Notes: generated from the sequence alone by a model not told the origin. A stretch of 40,340 bases of DNA from Chryseobacterium rhizosphaerae (GCF_003385455.1 NZ_QNUF01000037.1:1-40340); one strand, 5' to 3'; shown: positions 8,374-16,420, counted from the first letter of the stretch. Program-made: numbers and translations.

Positions 8374-9065
8374 GACAGTCTGCTTCCCGATTCTATTTCA
8401 TAAGGTTCTTTATCTTTTTCAAAAATTCTGGTCAGCTCACTTCCTTCAACGGTAATGGTATCTCCGATTCTTCTGATCCAGTTTCCTTCTCTAAGCCCTA
8501 CTACTTTATTATCATTCTGGGTAAGAAATTCTTTGATTCTGGTTTCTCTGGTTTCTCCGCTGTGTTTCAAATCCGGATTCGGATCAAGATAATGAGGGTT
8601 AAGATTGAACGGAACAAGTCCCATACAGTCGAAACTGGAAGGATAAACAATTGGCATATCATTCGTGGTTTTCATGTTTTGCCCACCAATATTACTTCCG
8701 GCACTGCATCCCAGATAAGCTTTACCACCTGTTACGTTGTCTTTTAAAACAGTCATCAGGCCTTCTTCATGTAATGTTTTAACCAATAAGAATGTATTTC
8801 CTCCGCCTGTAAAATAACCTTTCGCCTGATCCAGAGCCCTGGCTTTGTCTTCAAATTCATGAAGACCTTTTACTTTAATATTGATCGTTTCAAAGAAAGA
8901 ACGGGCTTTCGCAGTGTACTCATCATGAGAAATACCACCGGGTCTTGCAAAAGGAATAAAAACAATTTCATCAATTCCTTTATATAATTGGATTAATTCT
9001 TCTCTTAAATATTCCAGATATTCTCCACCGAAAATGGTAGATGTTGAAGCTAATATGATATTCAT
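8370..9065 (-). CDS. pepE: Dipeptidase E (peptidase family S51)
   Basis: A 231-residue cytoplasmic protein. The nucleophile elbow GCSAGSN places the catalytic Ser at 121, and the expected Asp (136, in NDMPIV) and His (158, in NPHYLD) follow with almost the same numbering as E. coli PepE (120, 135, 157). The motif GYFTGGGNT at 83-91 is also typical. The enzyme hydrolyses dipeptides with N-terminal aspartate. Length is the family norm. It overlaps the Cys-rich unknown gene downstream by four bases and has a good promoter directly upstream. Confidence 0.93.
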   Translation of the reverse strand: MNIILASTSTIFGGEYLEYLREELIQLYKGIDEIVFIPFARPGGISHDEYTAKARSFFETINIKVKGLHEFEDKARALDQAKGYFTGGGNTFLLVKTLHEEGLMTVLKDNVTGGKAYLGCSAGSNIGGQNMKTTNDMPIVYPSSFDCMGLVPFNLNPHYLDPNPDLKHSGETRETRIKEFLTQNDNKVVGLREGNWIRRIGDTITVEGSELTRIFEKDKEPYEIESGSRLS

Positions 9066-9106
9066 ACGGGGAAATTATATTGATTATTAAAAAAAATACT
9101 GAACTA

Positions 9107-9136
9107 CAAAGATAAACTCAAACCACAACGAATCAA
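9107..9136 (-). promoter_or_regulatory. Bacteroidota-type promoter for pepE and the Cys-rich gene
   Basis: On the minus strand, TTG (9134-9136) and TATCTTTG (9107-9114) are separated by exactly 19 bases, matching the flavobacterial pattern TTG-N19-TAnnTTTG. Transcription would begin about 35 bases before the pepE start. Confidence 0.7.
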
Positions 9137-9191
9137 AAATTAAACTAAAAAAAACATGAATCCCGTTAATATTTTCTAAAAAAACTTAAAG

Positions 9192-9237
9192 CTTCTAAAA
9201 TTTGAGCTTTTATGGAATTATTATTGAATTTTAGAAG
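9192..9237. repeat. Inverted repeat CTTCTAAAATT / AATTTTAGAAG before the TPR gene
   Basis: Two perfect 11-base arms, 9192-9202 and 9227-9237, with 24 bases between, ending 22 bases before the start codon at 9260. It could be an operator or a leader hairpin near the ribosome-binding site. Confidence 0.4.
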
Positions 9238-9259
9238 GTAGAATTTTAAATATAAGAAT

Positions 9260-9820
9260 ATGAAAACGGCTAAAGTTAATATTAAAAATCTATTTTTAGG
9301 TTTAATCCTTGTAGGAGGTGCAAGTTTTGCAAATGCACAAACTACTCAAACGGATAGTGCAAATAATACAGCTAACACAGCTGCTACAAGTCAAACGGGT
9401 AACCCTACGATTGACGGTCTTAAAAAACAAATTGAAGCCAATCCAAAGGATACGGAATCATTATCAAAACTGGCTACAGCCTATCAGGATGCTTCAGACT
9501 GGACCAATGCAATTGATACCTGGAAAAAAATCTCTGCTTTATTACCGGATTGGGCACCATCTTATTACAGCCAGGCCTATGCTTATCAGTCTGCTAAGGA
9601 CGATGCCAATGCAAAACTTGCCTATGAAAAGTATATTGCCACTGTAAAACCTGAAGAAGTAGAGCAAAATAAGAAAAATCTGGCCTATGCCTATTTTTAT
9701 ATCGCTTTTGCAGAACAGCAAAGTGATCCCAACAAAGCAAAAGAACATATTGCTAAATCTATACAATATGATCCTACCAATCAGGATGCTATAAAACTTA
9801 GCAAAACTTTAAACTCATAA
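9260..9820 (+). CDS. Secreted TPR-repeat protein
   Basis: A 186-residue protein with a signal peptide (about 1-26, ending FANAQ), a Thr/Asn/Ala-rich low-complexity linker (about 27-46), then TPR-like helices to the end: AATYQDASDWTNAIDTWKKI-type spacing around 65-90, then AYAYQSAKDDANAKLAYEKYI and a third repeat ending in AIKLSKTLNS. TPRs act as protein-binding scaffolds; the partner is unknown. It is a single-gene unit with a strong terminator just after it. Confidence 0.85.
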   Translation: MKTAKVNIKNLFLGLILVGGASFANAQTTQTDSANNTANTAATSQTGNPTIDGLKKQIEANPKDTESLSKLATAYQDASDWTNAIDTWKKISALLPDWAPSYYSQAYAYQSAKDDANAKLAYEKYIATVKPEEVEQNKKNLAYAYFYIAFAEQQSDPNKAKEHIAKSIQYDPTNQDAIKLSKTLNS

Positions 9821-9830
9821 TAATAAAAAA

Positions 9831-9852
9831 AAACCGGAAAATTTTCCGGTTT
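9831..9852. terminator. Intrinsic terminator after the TPR gene
   Basis: AAACCGGAAAA pairs with TTTTCCGGTTT as one uninterrupted palindrome, followed by more T on the plus strand and A before it, so it can work in both directions. Confidence 0.85.
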
Positions 9853-9934
9853 TTTTTTATTTCTTATCCTCTAATTTTTTCACCTGTCTCTTGTAATTGG
9901 GAGCTATGAATTATCTCACCAAAATATCCGATCT

Positions 9935-10003
9935 GTCACCCAAAATCTAAAATCTGGTATCTGAAATCTTGGCTCTTGACTCTTGGCTCTTAGTTCTTAC
10001 CAT
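9935..10003. repeat. Low-complexity TCT-rich intergenic repeat
   Basis: AATCT-type words repeat at 9942-9968, followed by a tandem unit TCTTGGCTCTTGAC (9967-9980) and TCTTGGCTCTTAGT (9981-9994). Similar pyrimidine-rich filler appears in other gaps here (10620-10760, 17625-17662, 19080-19105). Confidence 0.45.
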
Positions 10004-10008
10004 TCCCC

Positions 10009-10497
10009 CTACTCAACCCTTTTTCCAAAAAAATCTGTTTCCCCATGCAGATGCCTGATAATTTTTTCAATATTACGTTGAATACCGGCTTCAGTTTTCA
10101 AATTATTAATATAGCGGATCAGCTCGTGCTGTCTTGAAGGAATCAGTTTTTCAAAATTGGCTGTAGCCAGTTTACTATCGCTGATCGCCTGTTCCAACCG
10201 GGGATGTATCGTAATACTTCTGTCGGAATCATCATATTCCAATGTTACTTCAATGATTTCGCCTATTCTTTTCGGAGAGTTTTTCAGCATTAGTAAATTC
10301 ACATACAGTCTCCATTCCCCTACATATTTCATCAGGTTCTGCTTAAATTCTTTACCGTTCACCGTTCCTTTCACGGGAATCGGGCTCTTATTCTTTTCCG
10401 AATCTTCAAAAATCTGCTCCAAAATTTCATCCGGAACAAAAACAAAAGGATTAATCCCTATGATATCCAGTATTGCTGTAAAATGTTTGTTTTTCAT
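10009..10497 (-). CDS. DUF1905 / YdeI-OmpD-associated protein
   Basis: A 162-residue cytoplasmic protein. The first ~95 residues (FTAILDIIGINPFVFVP, then PVKGTVNGKEF and KYVGEWRLYVN) match the small beta-barrel DUF1905. The C-terminal part (HPRLEQAISDSKLATANFEKL, then SRQHELIRYINNLKTEAGIQRNIEKIIRHL) matches the helical YdeI/OmpD-associated domain. The two-domain order is common in Bacteroidota; some relatives are linked to bacteriocin tolerance, but no defined activity is known. It stands alone with no partner gene. Confidence 0.75.
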   Translation of the reverse strand: MKNKHFTAILDIIGINPFVFVPDEILEQIFEDSEKNKSPIPVKGTVNGKEFKQNLMKYVGEWRLYVNLLMLKNSPKRIGEIIEVTLEYDDSDRSITIHPRLEQAISDSKLATANFEKLIPSRQHELIRYINNLKTEAGIQRNIEKIIRHLHGETDFFGKRVE

Positions 10498-10804
10498 GGA
10501 ATAACAAATGTAGGCTGATTTTGTAAAATGTACAATGTTATTTGTACAATGTATAATGTATGATGTATGATGTATAGTGTTGGATTTGGTAGGTGATAGA
10601 ATACTTTATCAATATTATAATTTCTGTAACCTCTAACACGCTTCCCCCAAACACTCCCACTCTAAAACCCAGTCCGAACCGCACTCATATCCAGACTCTC
10701 GCATCTGGCATCCCGAACCACAGACCTCGTAACTCAAAATTCATATTCAAGAACTCAATTAATTCCCCTATCTTTGCAGAAGTAAATCTATTTAATTTAA
10801 CGAA
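10498..10804. other. Intergenic region with short tandem repeats and the fsa promoter
   Basis: About 307 bases. At 10525-10578 there are runs of TGTACAATGT and ATGTATGATGTATG repeats. From 10620 to 10740 the sequence is C-rich on the plus strand, unlike the coding regions, and resembles the other low-complexity gaps. The only functional signal seen is the promoter box at 10769-10776. Confidence 0.5.
10769..10776 (+). promoter_or_regulatory. TATCTTTG promoter box of fsa
   Basis: A perfect TAnnTTTG box 28 bases before the fsa start codon. The -33 position has TTC rather than TTG. Confidence 0.6.
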
Positions 10805-11458
10805 ATGAAATTTTTTATTGACACAGCTAATTTAGAGCAAATCAAAGAAGCTAAAGATCTTGGTATTTTGGATGGTGTAACTACCAATCCTTCATTAATG
10901 GCTAAAGAAGGAATCCAGGGAGCTGAAGCAATCAAAAACCATTACAAAACGATCTGCGAACTTGTAGACGGGGATATTTCGGCAGAAGTACTTTCTACAA
11001 CTTATGAAGAAATGATCAAAGAAGGAGACGAATTGGCTGCTATTCACCCCAATATCGTAGTAAAGATCCCAATGATCAAAGACGGTATCAAAGCGTTAAA
11101 ATATTTTTCTGACAAAGGAATCAAGACTAACTGTACTTTGATTTTTTCTGCAGGACAGGCTCTTTTGGCAGCAAAAGCAGGAGCTACTTATGTTTCTCCG
11201 TTCTTAGGAAGATTAGATGACATCTCTACAGATGGATTAAACCTTATCCAGGAGATCAGACTTATTTTTGATAATTATATGTTTGACACTGAAATCCTTG
11301 CAGCTTCTATCCGTCACTCAATGCATATCATTGACTGTGCTAAAATTGGAGCTGATGTAATCACATCTCCACTTCCTCCGATCTTGAGCTTGTTAAAACA
11401 CCCATTAACAGACAGCGGATTAGCTCAGTTTATTGCAGATTCTCAGAAATTAGCATAA
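10805..11458 (+). CDS. fsa: Fructose-6-phosphate aldolase / transaldolase-like
   Basis: A 217-residue class I aldolase of the small transaldolase family. The N-terminal MKFFIDTANL and GVTTNPSLMAKEG are diagnostic, and the Schiff-base lysine is K87 in VVKIPM, close to Lys85 of E. coli FSA. Length fits FSA and the short transaldolases, not the 300-residue TalB type. It either cleaves fructose 6-phosphate to dihydroxyacetone and glyceraldehyde 3-phosphate or acts as transaldolase in the pentose phosphate pathway; sequence alone does not separate the two. It is a single-gene transcript between a good promoter and a strong terminator. Confidence 0.9.
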   Translation: MKFFIDTANLEQIKEAKDLGILDGVTTNPSLMAKEGIQGAEAIKNHYKTICELVDGDISAEVLSTTYEEMIKEGDELAAIHPNIVVKIPMIKDGIKALKYFSDKGIKTNCTLIFSAGQALLAAKAGATYVSPFLGRLDDISTDGLNLIQEIRLIFDNYMFDTEILAASIRHSMHIIDCAKIGADVITSPLPPILSLLKHPLTDSGLAQFIADSQKLA

Positions 11459-11480
11459 AATTGACCTAATCTAAAATATA

Positions 11481-11509
11481 AAAATCCCGGAACAATGTTC
11501 CGGGATTTT
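11481..11509. terminator. Bidirectional terminator between fsa and the GLPGLI gene
   Basis: Perfect 13-base arms (11481-11493 and 11497-11509, core ATCCCGGAAC) with a three-base loop. T follows on the plus side and A precedes it, so it serves both convergent genes. Confidence 0.9.
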
Positions 11510-11527
11510 ATTTTTATAATAGCTGGT

Positions 11528-12397
11528 TTATTTCAACAGATCAATCTCAAGAATATTATTTTCCTTCTGTATATCATTCCTTCGTTTTATTTCTTTATCC
11601 CTTTTTTCTGAATCAGAGGTCTTTGCTGCTTTTCCCGAAGCATCCATTTCCATGATAACCACTCCTTGGGCCAGCATCTGTCTTTCGCTTTTCATAGGAT
11701 CGGCACGATACTCTTTATAAGCTTTTCTATACTTCTCCTCGTTCAGTGTAATGATAGGGTTAAACCTATGTTTATCTTTAGTACTCTGCCACTCATATCC
11801 TGGCGGAAGCTTTTTATTTCCTTTTAACTCAAATGAATGGGTATGGGTAGCATCTTCAAGCTTTACAATTAACCCCGGAAGTCCGTGAAATTTATAGGGT
11901 CCATCCTGAATGGGAAGGTCTGTGGTAAACCAGGCGGTCCATTTTCTACCGATAAAGTCACAGACTGCTTTCTGAACACTAAATCCTCCTATTTCTGTTT
12001 TATCTGAAAGGATGTTCCATTGCTGTTTTCTTCCATCCTTTACCATATATTCGTCAGCAACCAGGTTATTGAAAAAAATAACGGAATAATCCGGATACGT
12101 CTTTTCAACACTATACCGTATTTTACCTTTATATTGAATACCTGAGAGATTTAATTCTTTACTGCCGGCCTTAAACTGTTTTTCCATAGTTGCAGCAATG
12201 AGAGAATCTGTTTCAAAGGTATCTTTACTGTAAAATTTTGAACCTTTTGGAACAACATCCAGCAGCATCATCTCCGTTTCCGGTTGGTCTTTGGCAGTAG
12301 AATCACTAGCATACCGATACTCATATATGAATCTCTGATTCTGTGCATGGGCTGTGATGCCTAATAGCAGAATCAATAAGGTGATTAGTTTTTTCAT
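11528..12397 (-). CDS. GLPGLI family secreted protein (copy 1)
   Basis: A 289-residue protein with a signal peptide (1-18, ending TAHAQ). The family signature HGLPGLIVKLEDATHTHSFEL is present near the middle, preceded by RKWTAWFTTDLPIQDGPYKF, which the paralogue at 13175 shares. The family is confined to Bacteroidota and its biochemical role is unknown; members often lie near TonB-dependent receptors or M56/BlaI genes. It follows the acetyltransferase gene after 25 bases, so both are probably one transcript. Its C-terminal tail is Lys/Glu-rich and differs from copy 2. Confidence 0.88.
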   Translation of the reverse strand: MKKLITLLILLLGITAHAQNQRFIYEYRYASDSTAKDQPETEMMLLDVVPKGSKFYSKDTFETDSLIAATMEKQFKAGSKELNLSGIQYKGKIRYSVEKTYPDYSVIFFNNLVADEYMVKDGRKQQWNILSDKTEIGGFSVQKAVCDFIGRKWTAWFTTDLPIQDGPYKFHGLPGLIVKLEDATHTHSFELKGNKKLPPGYEWQSTKDKHRFNPIITLNEEKYRKAYKEYRADPMKSERQMLAQGVVIMEMDASGKAAKTSDSEKRDKEIKRRNDIQKENNILEIDLLK

Positions 12398-12422
12398 TAT
12401 TAATTATTTTGTAGATATCATC

Positions 12423-12989
12423 TTATTTTTCTTCAGAAATATTTTTCACTACTTTGCAGGGATTTCCTACAGCGACCACATTTTCAGGAATATCTTTAGT
12501 CACTACACTTCCTGCTCCTATTACGGAATTATCCCCTATCCTGACTCCGGGCAGAACAACCACATTTCCTCCCAACCATACATTATTTCCTACGGTAATG
12601 GGATGCGCATATTCCAATCCTTCATTTCTCTGCTTTACATCAAGTGGATGGCCGGCAGTATAGAAACTGCAGTTGGGGCCAATAAAAACATGATCTCCAA
12701 AGCTTACTTTAGCACAATCTAAAATAACAAGGTTATGATTGGCATAAAAATCTTCTCCCACTTCAATATTATATCCGTAGTCACACCAAAAAACAGGTTC
12801 TATACAAATGTTTTCCTTTGTACTTCCAATAATTCTTCTAATTAGCCTGCTTCTGTTTTCCGCGTCAGAGTTTTTCAATTCATTATATTCCTGGCACAAG
12901 TCTTTACATGCGATACGTTCGCGGATCAATTCCTTATCATAGTTCGCATCATATAAAAGTCCGGCTGCACATTTTTCCTTTTCTGTCAT
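12423..12989 (-). CDS. maa: Maltose O-acetyltransferase-type sugar acetyltransferase
   Basis: A 188-residue hexapeptide-repeat protein. The N-terminal cap MTEKEKCAAGLLYDANYDKEL matches the maltose acetyltransferase cap domain. The left-handed beta-helix follows with repeats such as VSFGDHVFIGPNCSFYTAGHPLD, where His in TAGHP is the catalytic base, and ITVGNNVWLGGNVVVLPGVRIGDNSVIGAGSVVTKDIP. The enzyme moves acetyl from acetyl-CoA to a sugar hydroxyl; the natural substrate is not known. It sits between two GLPGLI genes on the same strand, which gives no clear metabolic clue. Confidence 0.88.
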   Translation of the reverse strand: MTEKEKCAAGLLYDANYDKELIRERIACKDLCQEYNELKNSDAENRSRLIRRIIGSTKENICIEPVFWCDYGYNIEVGEDFYANHNLVILDCAKVSFGDHVFIGPNCSFYTAGHPLDVKQRNEGLEYAHPITVGNNVWLGGNVVVLPGVRIGDNSVIGAGSVVTKDIPENVVAVGNPCKVVKNISEEK

Positions 12990-13127
12990 AAGATGGTAAG
13001 TTGAAAATTTATTTTTGCTTAGAAGATAAGAATATTTGTATTAATAATAAAAAGTGCTTAAAAAATACCCCATATTTATGGTGATAATAATCGGATTTTG
13101 GCTGCTGCCTGTTATCTAAAAAAACAA

Positions 13128-13152
13128 AACAGAACGCCAATGACATTCTGTT
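13128..13152 (-). terminator. Terminator after GLPGLI copy 2
   Basis: AACAGAA (13128-13134) pairs with TTCTGTT (13146-13152), and the minus strand continues into TTGTTTTTTT. It separates copy 2 from the acetyltransferase transcript. Confidence 0.65.
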
Positions 13153-13174
13153 CTAATAATAAATGATATAATTT

Positions 13175-14077
13175 TTAATTCACCATATCCGGTTCAATCG
13201 GATTGTTATCTTTTTGAAGGGATTCCTTTGTTCTTTTTTCCATTTCCCGGAAAACCTGATTGGGATCAGAAATTTCTTTTCCATCAGAGGTTTTCACTTT
13301 AAAAGAAAACTTAGTATTAGTATCTCCCCCATTTTTCATCATCATTTCCCTCATATTTTTAGTAGGATCATTCACATAGGCTTTCCATGCTTTTTTAAAC
13401 TGATCTTTCGTTACTTCAATTTCTTTTCCAAATCCTAATATCTTTACGTTCTCAGGAACTTGCATATCTTTTTCAGCATCAACAGATTTTACCGTTTTAT
13501 TGCCGATCAGGGTCATACTGTGAGATCCCGTAGCATCTTCTACCTTAACAATCAGCCCTGGCAGTCCGTAGAATTTATAGGGTCCATCCTGAAAAGGAAG
13601 ATCCGTGCTAAACCAGGCGGTCCATTCTCTTCCGCCAAAACTTGTGGTCGCTTTCTGGGCATTATATTCTCCAATCTTCAGTTTATCAGACAGTATTTTC
13701 CATTCCGGTTTTTTATCTTCCTTGACCTTATATCTGTCCGTAGAGATATTTTTGAAGAGGAAGGTCTTAAAATCCGGATATTCTTTGGTTACCTTATAAG
13801 AAACCTGTCCCGGTTTTTCCCTCCTGTTGACACTTATATTACCTCCTCCGGACTTCAGCTGTCTTTCAAGTTCGGCTCTTCCTATAGAGTCTGCTACAAA
13901 TTTATCCTGGCTGTAATAGTTTGATCCTTTTTTATCAATATCCAGCAACATCATTTCTTTTTTCACCTCTTCCTTATGATTGGAATCGGGGATAAATTTA
14001 TATTCGTAAAAAAACCTATTGGTTTGGGCACTGGTCAATATCCCCAGTAACATAAAGAATAGAATTTTATTTTTCAT
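13175..14077 (-). CDS. GLPGLI family secreted protein (copy 2)
   Basis: A 300-residue protein with a signal peptide (about 1-18, ending LTSAQ) and the signature YGLPGLIVKVEDATGSHSM. It is a clear paralogue of the 11528-12397 gene: both share an N-terminal RFFYEYKF/RFIYEYRY motif, a SKFYSKD/SNYYSQDKF stretch and the WTAWF-DLPFQDGPYKF block. Copy 2 has a longer C-terminal part with a Met-rich segment (MREMMMKNGG). It lies 59 bases after the M56 peptidase gene with a terminator hairpin in between, so expression may depend on read-through. Function unknown. Confidence 0.88.
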   Translation of the reverse strand: MKNKILFFMLLGILTSAQTNRFFYEYKFIPDSNHKEEVKKEMMLLDIDKKGSNYYSQDKFVADSIGRAELERQLKSGGGNISVNRREKPGQVSYKVTKEYPDFKTFLFKNISTDRYKVKEDKKPEWKILSDKLKIGEYNAQKATTSFGGREWTAWFSTDLPFQDGPYKFYGLPGLIVKVEDATGSHSMTLIGNKTVKSVDAEKDMQVPENVKILGFGKEIEVTKDQFKKAWKAYVNDPTKNMREMMMKNGGDTNTKFSFKVKTSDGKEISDPNQVFREMEKRTKESLQKDNNPIEPDMVN

Positions 14078-14095
14078 AATGATGAGTCAGTAAAA

Positions 14096-14127
14096 AAGCT
14101 TTGCCAATACCAACATTGACAAAGCTT
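14096..14127 (-). terminator. Terminator after the M56 peptidase gene
   Basis: Arms 14096-14108 and 14115-14127 (AAGCTTTG core) pair with one mismatch around a six-base loop, followed on the minus strand by a T-run. Confidence 0.75.
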
Positions 14128-14136
14128 GATGAAACT

Positions 14137-15951
14137 TTATTTCTTGGTCTGAATTCTTATTTCGTTCTTCGTGCCTTTAGCTTTGTTTTCTTTGAAAACA
14201 GTAACACTTGCAATACTTTCAGGTTTCAAGGCATCCGCTTCTTCTTTGGATACTTCTCTTCCGTCTATATAGTATGTCACATTATCCCATCCGCTTACTT
14301 TGAATCTTTTAATCCCATTCATAGCAATGTTCCCGTCGCCGTCTTTTTTAATATAATCCGCCTGCATTACCATTACTCTAGGAGTGTTACTTACTGAAGT
14401 GAAGCTTATTTTTCTGAAGTTCTTTACATTTTCTGAAGCTGCTTTTTCAGCTTCAATTCTTGCCTTCTCTCCTTCCTTTCTGGCTATTTCGATCCCTCTT
14501 CTTGCATTTTCGTGTTCCAATCTTGCTTTATCACTTTCTTTTCTTGCCTTCTCACTTTCCTTCATGGCATTTTTAGCCTCTTCCATTGCCTTTTTGGCCT
14601 CCTTGACTGCTTTACGAACTGCAGCTTTCTCTTTTGGTCCCAAGTCTTTATAGAATACCGTTTTATTATTTTTAGAATAAATCACAGTAGGGCTTTTAGG
14701 CTCACCTGGAGGAGTCGGTTCTACCAAGGGTTCAGGTATTTCAATTTCCATATTTTCAAGAGCCTCCATTTGATTTTTCCATTCAGGAGATTTGAAATAT
14801 TCTTCTGTATCTTTAAGAGCTTTTTGATCAGCAATCTTACTTATTTCTGAAGACAGTAAGTTTATTTCTTCAATTTTTTTATTAAAATCTTTACTTCCAG
14901 GCTTCAGTTTATCCAGCTCCTTTCCTTTTTCGTCAATCTTTTTTTGAATTTGAGATAATTTTTTATCATCATCAGAATCATTCCCTTTTATTTCCTGGAT
15001 TTTTTTCTGTTCAGTTTCTCCAGGTCTTACCGTATCCTTTTGGATCTGTAAAACAGCATTTTTAATAGAAACATTCGTTTCTTCAATTTCTTTATTTTTA
15101 GCATTCACCATATAGGCAAAAGCCACTGAAAATAAAACCGGTAATGCAAAAATTCTTCGCGCATACCCGAATTTGGTGTTAGGTTTTTGTAACATTTTAA
15201 GTCTTTTTTTAAGGTTTGAACTTAGAAACGGACTGGTGGCAGGCAACTGTGTTCCGGAAAAGTGGCTTGCTAAAAGCATCTGCGCAAATGCTTTCGTGTC
15301 CGAATGTTTTACGGCTTTTTTATCAGCCAGATATTCATGGATTAGGTTAATTTCTCTTTTGATAAGGTGAAAAAATGGATTGAACCATAAAACAGAGGTT
15401 ATCACTTCAATAAAGATCTTATCAAATGAATGTTTCTGCTCAATATGTACCATTTCATGTTTTAAAATTTGTTCTCCAACATCAGAATTCAAAGTGATTG
15501 TATTCTTCCAGAAAAGGTTTTTAAAATATGAAAACGGAGCTTCTGTCAGGTCTGTACGGTAAAAATTAATACCATCAAAACTCTCTTTCTGAAACTGTTT
15601 TTTAAACTGCTGGATCTTAAAAATCCCATAGCTCAGCTTCCCTACAAAATAGAGAGAAACCAATCCCAGAGCTGAAAAAATAATGTTAAAATAAATGTGA
15701 CCATGGTCTATGTTTTTTGCTGTGTTAAAATTCTGAATCTTATCAAGAAGCATATACATATCATTATTTACTTCTATTGTAAAATCGTCTATCCTGATCA
15801 AAGGCAGCAATAATGAGATGAGTATTGCCGACAACAGGTAAAATCTGTTATAATGATGAAATGTCTTGTCTTTTAAAGACAACTGATAATACAAAAACAT
15901 TACACCAGAACATAAAATTACTTTTCCAAAGTACAGAAGTAGTGTTTCCAT
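14137..15951 (-). CDS. BlaR1-like M56 family membrane metallopeptidase with TonB-plug-like tail
   Basis: A 604-residue protein. Membrane segments lie at about 5-22, 38-52, 88-105 and 268-284. The zinc motif HEMVH at 165-169 and the downstream EYLADKKA (about 206-213) form the M56 active site. After the last membrane segment comes a long charged coiled-coil region (about 310-510) with Ala/Lys/Glu repeats, then a compact domain with VTYYIDGREVSKEEADAL that resembles TonB-plug-like tails of Bacteroidota M56 proteins. There is no penicillin-binding domain, so it is not a beta-lactam sensor of the classical BlaR1 type. It starts five bases after the BlaI gene, forming the usual BlaI-BlaR pair in which peptidase action relieves repression. 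The signal is unknown. Confidence 0.9.
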   Translation of the reverse strand: METLLLYFGKVILCSGVMFLYYQLSLKDKTFHHYNRFYLLSAILISLLLPLIRIDDFTIEVNNDMYMLLDKIQNFNTAKNIDHGHIYFNIIFSALGLVSLYFVGKLSYGIFKIQQFKKQFQKESFDGINFYRTDLTEAPFSYFKNLFWKNTITLNSDVGEQILKHEMVHIEQKHSFDKIFIEVITSVLWFNPFFHLIKREINLIHEYLADKKAVKHSDTKAFAQMLLASHFSGTQLPATSPFLSSNLKKRLKMLQKPNTKFGYARRIFALPVLFSVAFAYMVNAKNKEIEETNVSIKNAVLQIQKDTVRPGETEQKKIQEIKGNDSDDDKKLSQIQKKIDEKGKELDKLKPGSKDFNKKIEEINLLSSEISKIADQKALKDTEEYFKSPEWKNQMEALENMEIEIPEPLVEPTPPGEPKSPTVIYSKNNKTVFYKDLGPKEKAAVRKAVKEAKKAMEEAKNAMKESEKARKESDKARLEHENARRGIEIARKEGEKARIEAEKAASENVKNFRKISFTSVSNTPRVMVMQADYIKKDGDGNIAMNGIKRFKVSGWDNVTYYIDGREVSKEEADALKPESIASVTVFKENKAKGTKNEIRIQTKK

Positions 15952-15956
15952 GATTC

Positions 15957-16322
15957 TTAGTTTTTCTTTTTCAATTCATCTAATAACATTTCAAGGTCCT
16001 GAACGGTCATTTCATTTTTTTCTACCAGAAACGAAACGGCACTTTTGTAAGAACCTTTAAAATAATTCTTGACAAGGCTCTTCATTGTTTTCCCTGAATA
16101 TTGCTCTTTAGAAACCAACGGATAATATTCATGCTGCCTTCCATGCACATCATAGTCTACAAATTCTTTTTCCTTCAATACTTTCAAGATCGTAGAAACT
16201 GTATTGGTATGTGGTTTTGGCTCAGGAAAAAGATCAAGAATATCTTTAAGGAATCCTTTTTCTATTTTCCATAAATACTGCATTACCTGTTCTTCTGCTT
16301 TTGTTAAAGTTTGAATTTTCAT
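15957..16322 (-). CDS. BlaI/MecI family repressor
   Basis: A 121-residue winged-helix protein starting MKIQTLTKAEEQVMQYLWK. The recognition region (HTNTVSTILKVLKEKEFVDYDVHGRQHEYYPLVSKEQY) and the C-terminal dimerisation helices match the BlaI family. I chose ATG at 16322 because AAAAGGAT lies just upstream and 121 residues is the usual length; the longer frame from 16364 would begin inside the operator. It is co-transcribed with the M56 gene and very likely represses both through the inverted repeat at 16345-16374. Confidence 0.9.
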   Translation of the reverse strand: MKIQTLTKAEEQVMQYLWKIEKGFLKDILDLFPEPKPHTNTVSTILKVLKEKEFVDYDVHGRQHEYYPLVSKEQYSGKTMKSLVKNYFKGSYKSAVSFLVEKNEMTVQDLEMLLDELKKKN

Positions 16323-16344
16323 ATCCTTTTCATTTATCATTAAG

Positions 16345-16374
16345 GTGATATAGTATCCATGCATTCTATATCAC
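16345..16374. promoter_or_regulatory. Predicted BlaI operator
   Basis: GTGATATAG (16345-16353) and CTATATCAC (16366-16374) are perfect nine-base arms with 12 bases between. The site lies between the promoter (16391-16420) and the BlaI start codon, the right place for a road-block repressor site. A related half-site TAGTGATA is at 16429-16436. Confidence 0.7.
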
Positions 16375-16390
16375 TAAGAAATTAGTTATA

Positions 16391-16420
16391 CAAATGTAGA
16401 GATAAAATTGAATCTAACAA
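16391..16420 (-). promoter_or_regulatory. Promoter of the BlaI/M56 operon
   Basis: On the minus strand, TTG (16418-16420) and TACATTTG (16391-16398) with exactly 19 bases between. The predicted transcript start near 16385 lies just upstream of the operator. The rest of the 334-base gap up to 16656 is AT-rich and shows no further clear signal. Confidence 0.72.

Noticed and set aside
10593..10808. 71-codon plus-strand frame before fsa
   Set aside because: It is Pro/Thr/Asn-rich translation of low-complexity filler and contains the fsa promoter box.
13460..13924. 154-codon plus-strand frame opposite GLPGLI copy 2
   Set aside because: Antisense to a gene with a clear family signature and signal peptide; no family features of its own.
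14137..16322. Beta-lactam resistance sensor BlaR1/BlaI
   Set aside because: The M56 protein has no penicillin-binding domain and no beta-lactamase gene with KTG is linked; the serine hydrolase at 22767 is HTGG-type and far away.
16323..16364. Longer start for the BlaI repressor
   Set aside because: It would put the first codons inside the operator and gives an untypical length; a ribosome-binding sequence supports 16322.
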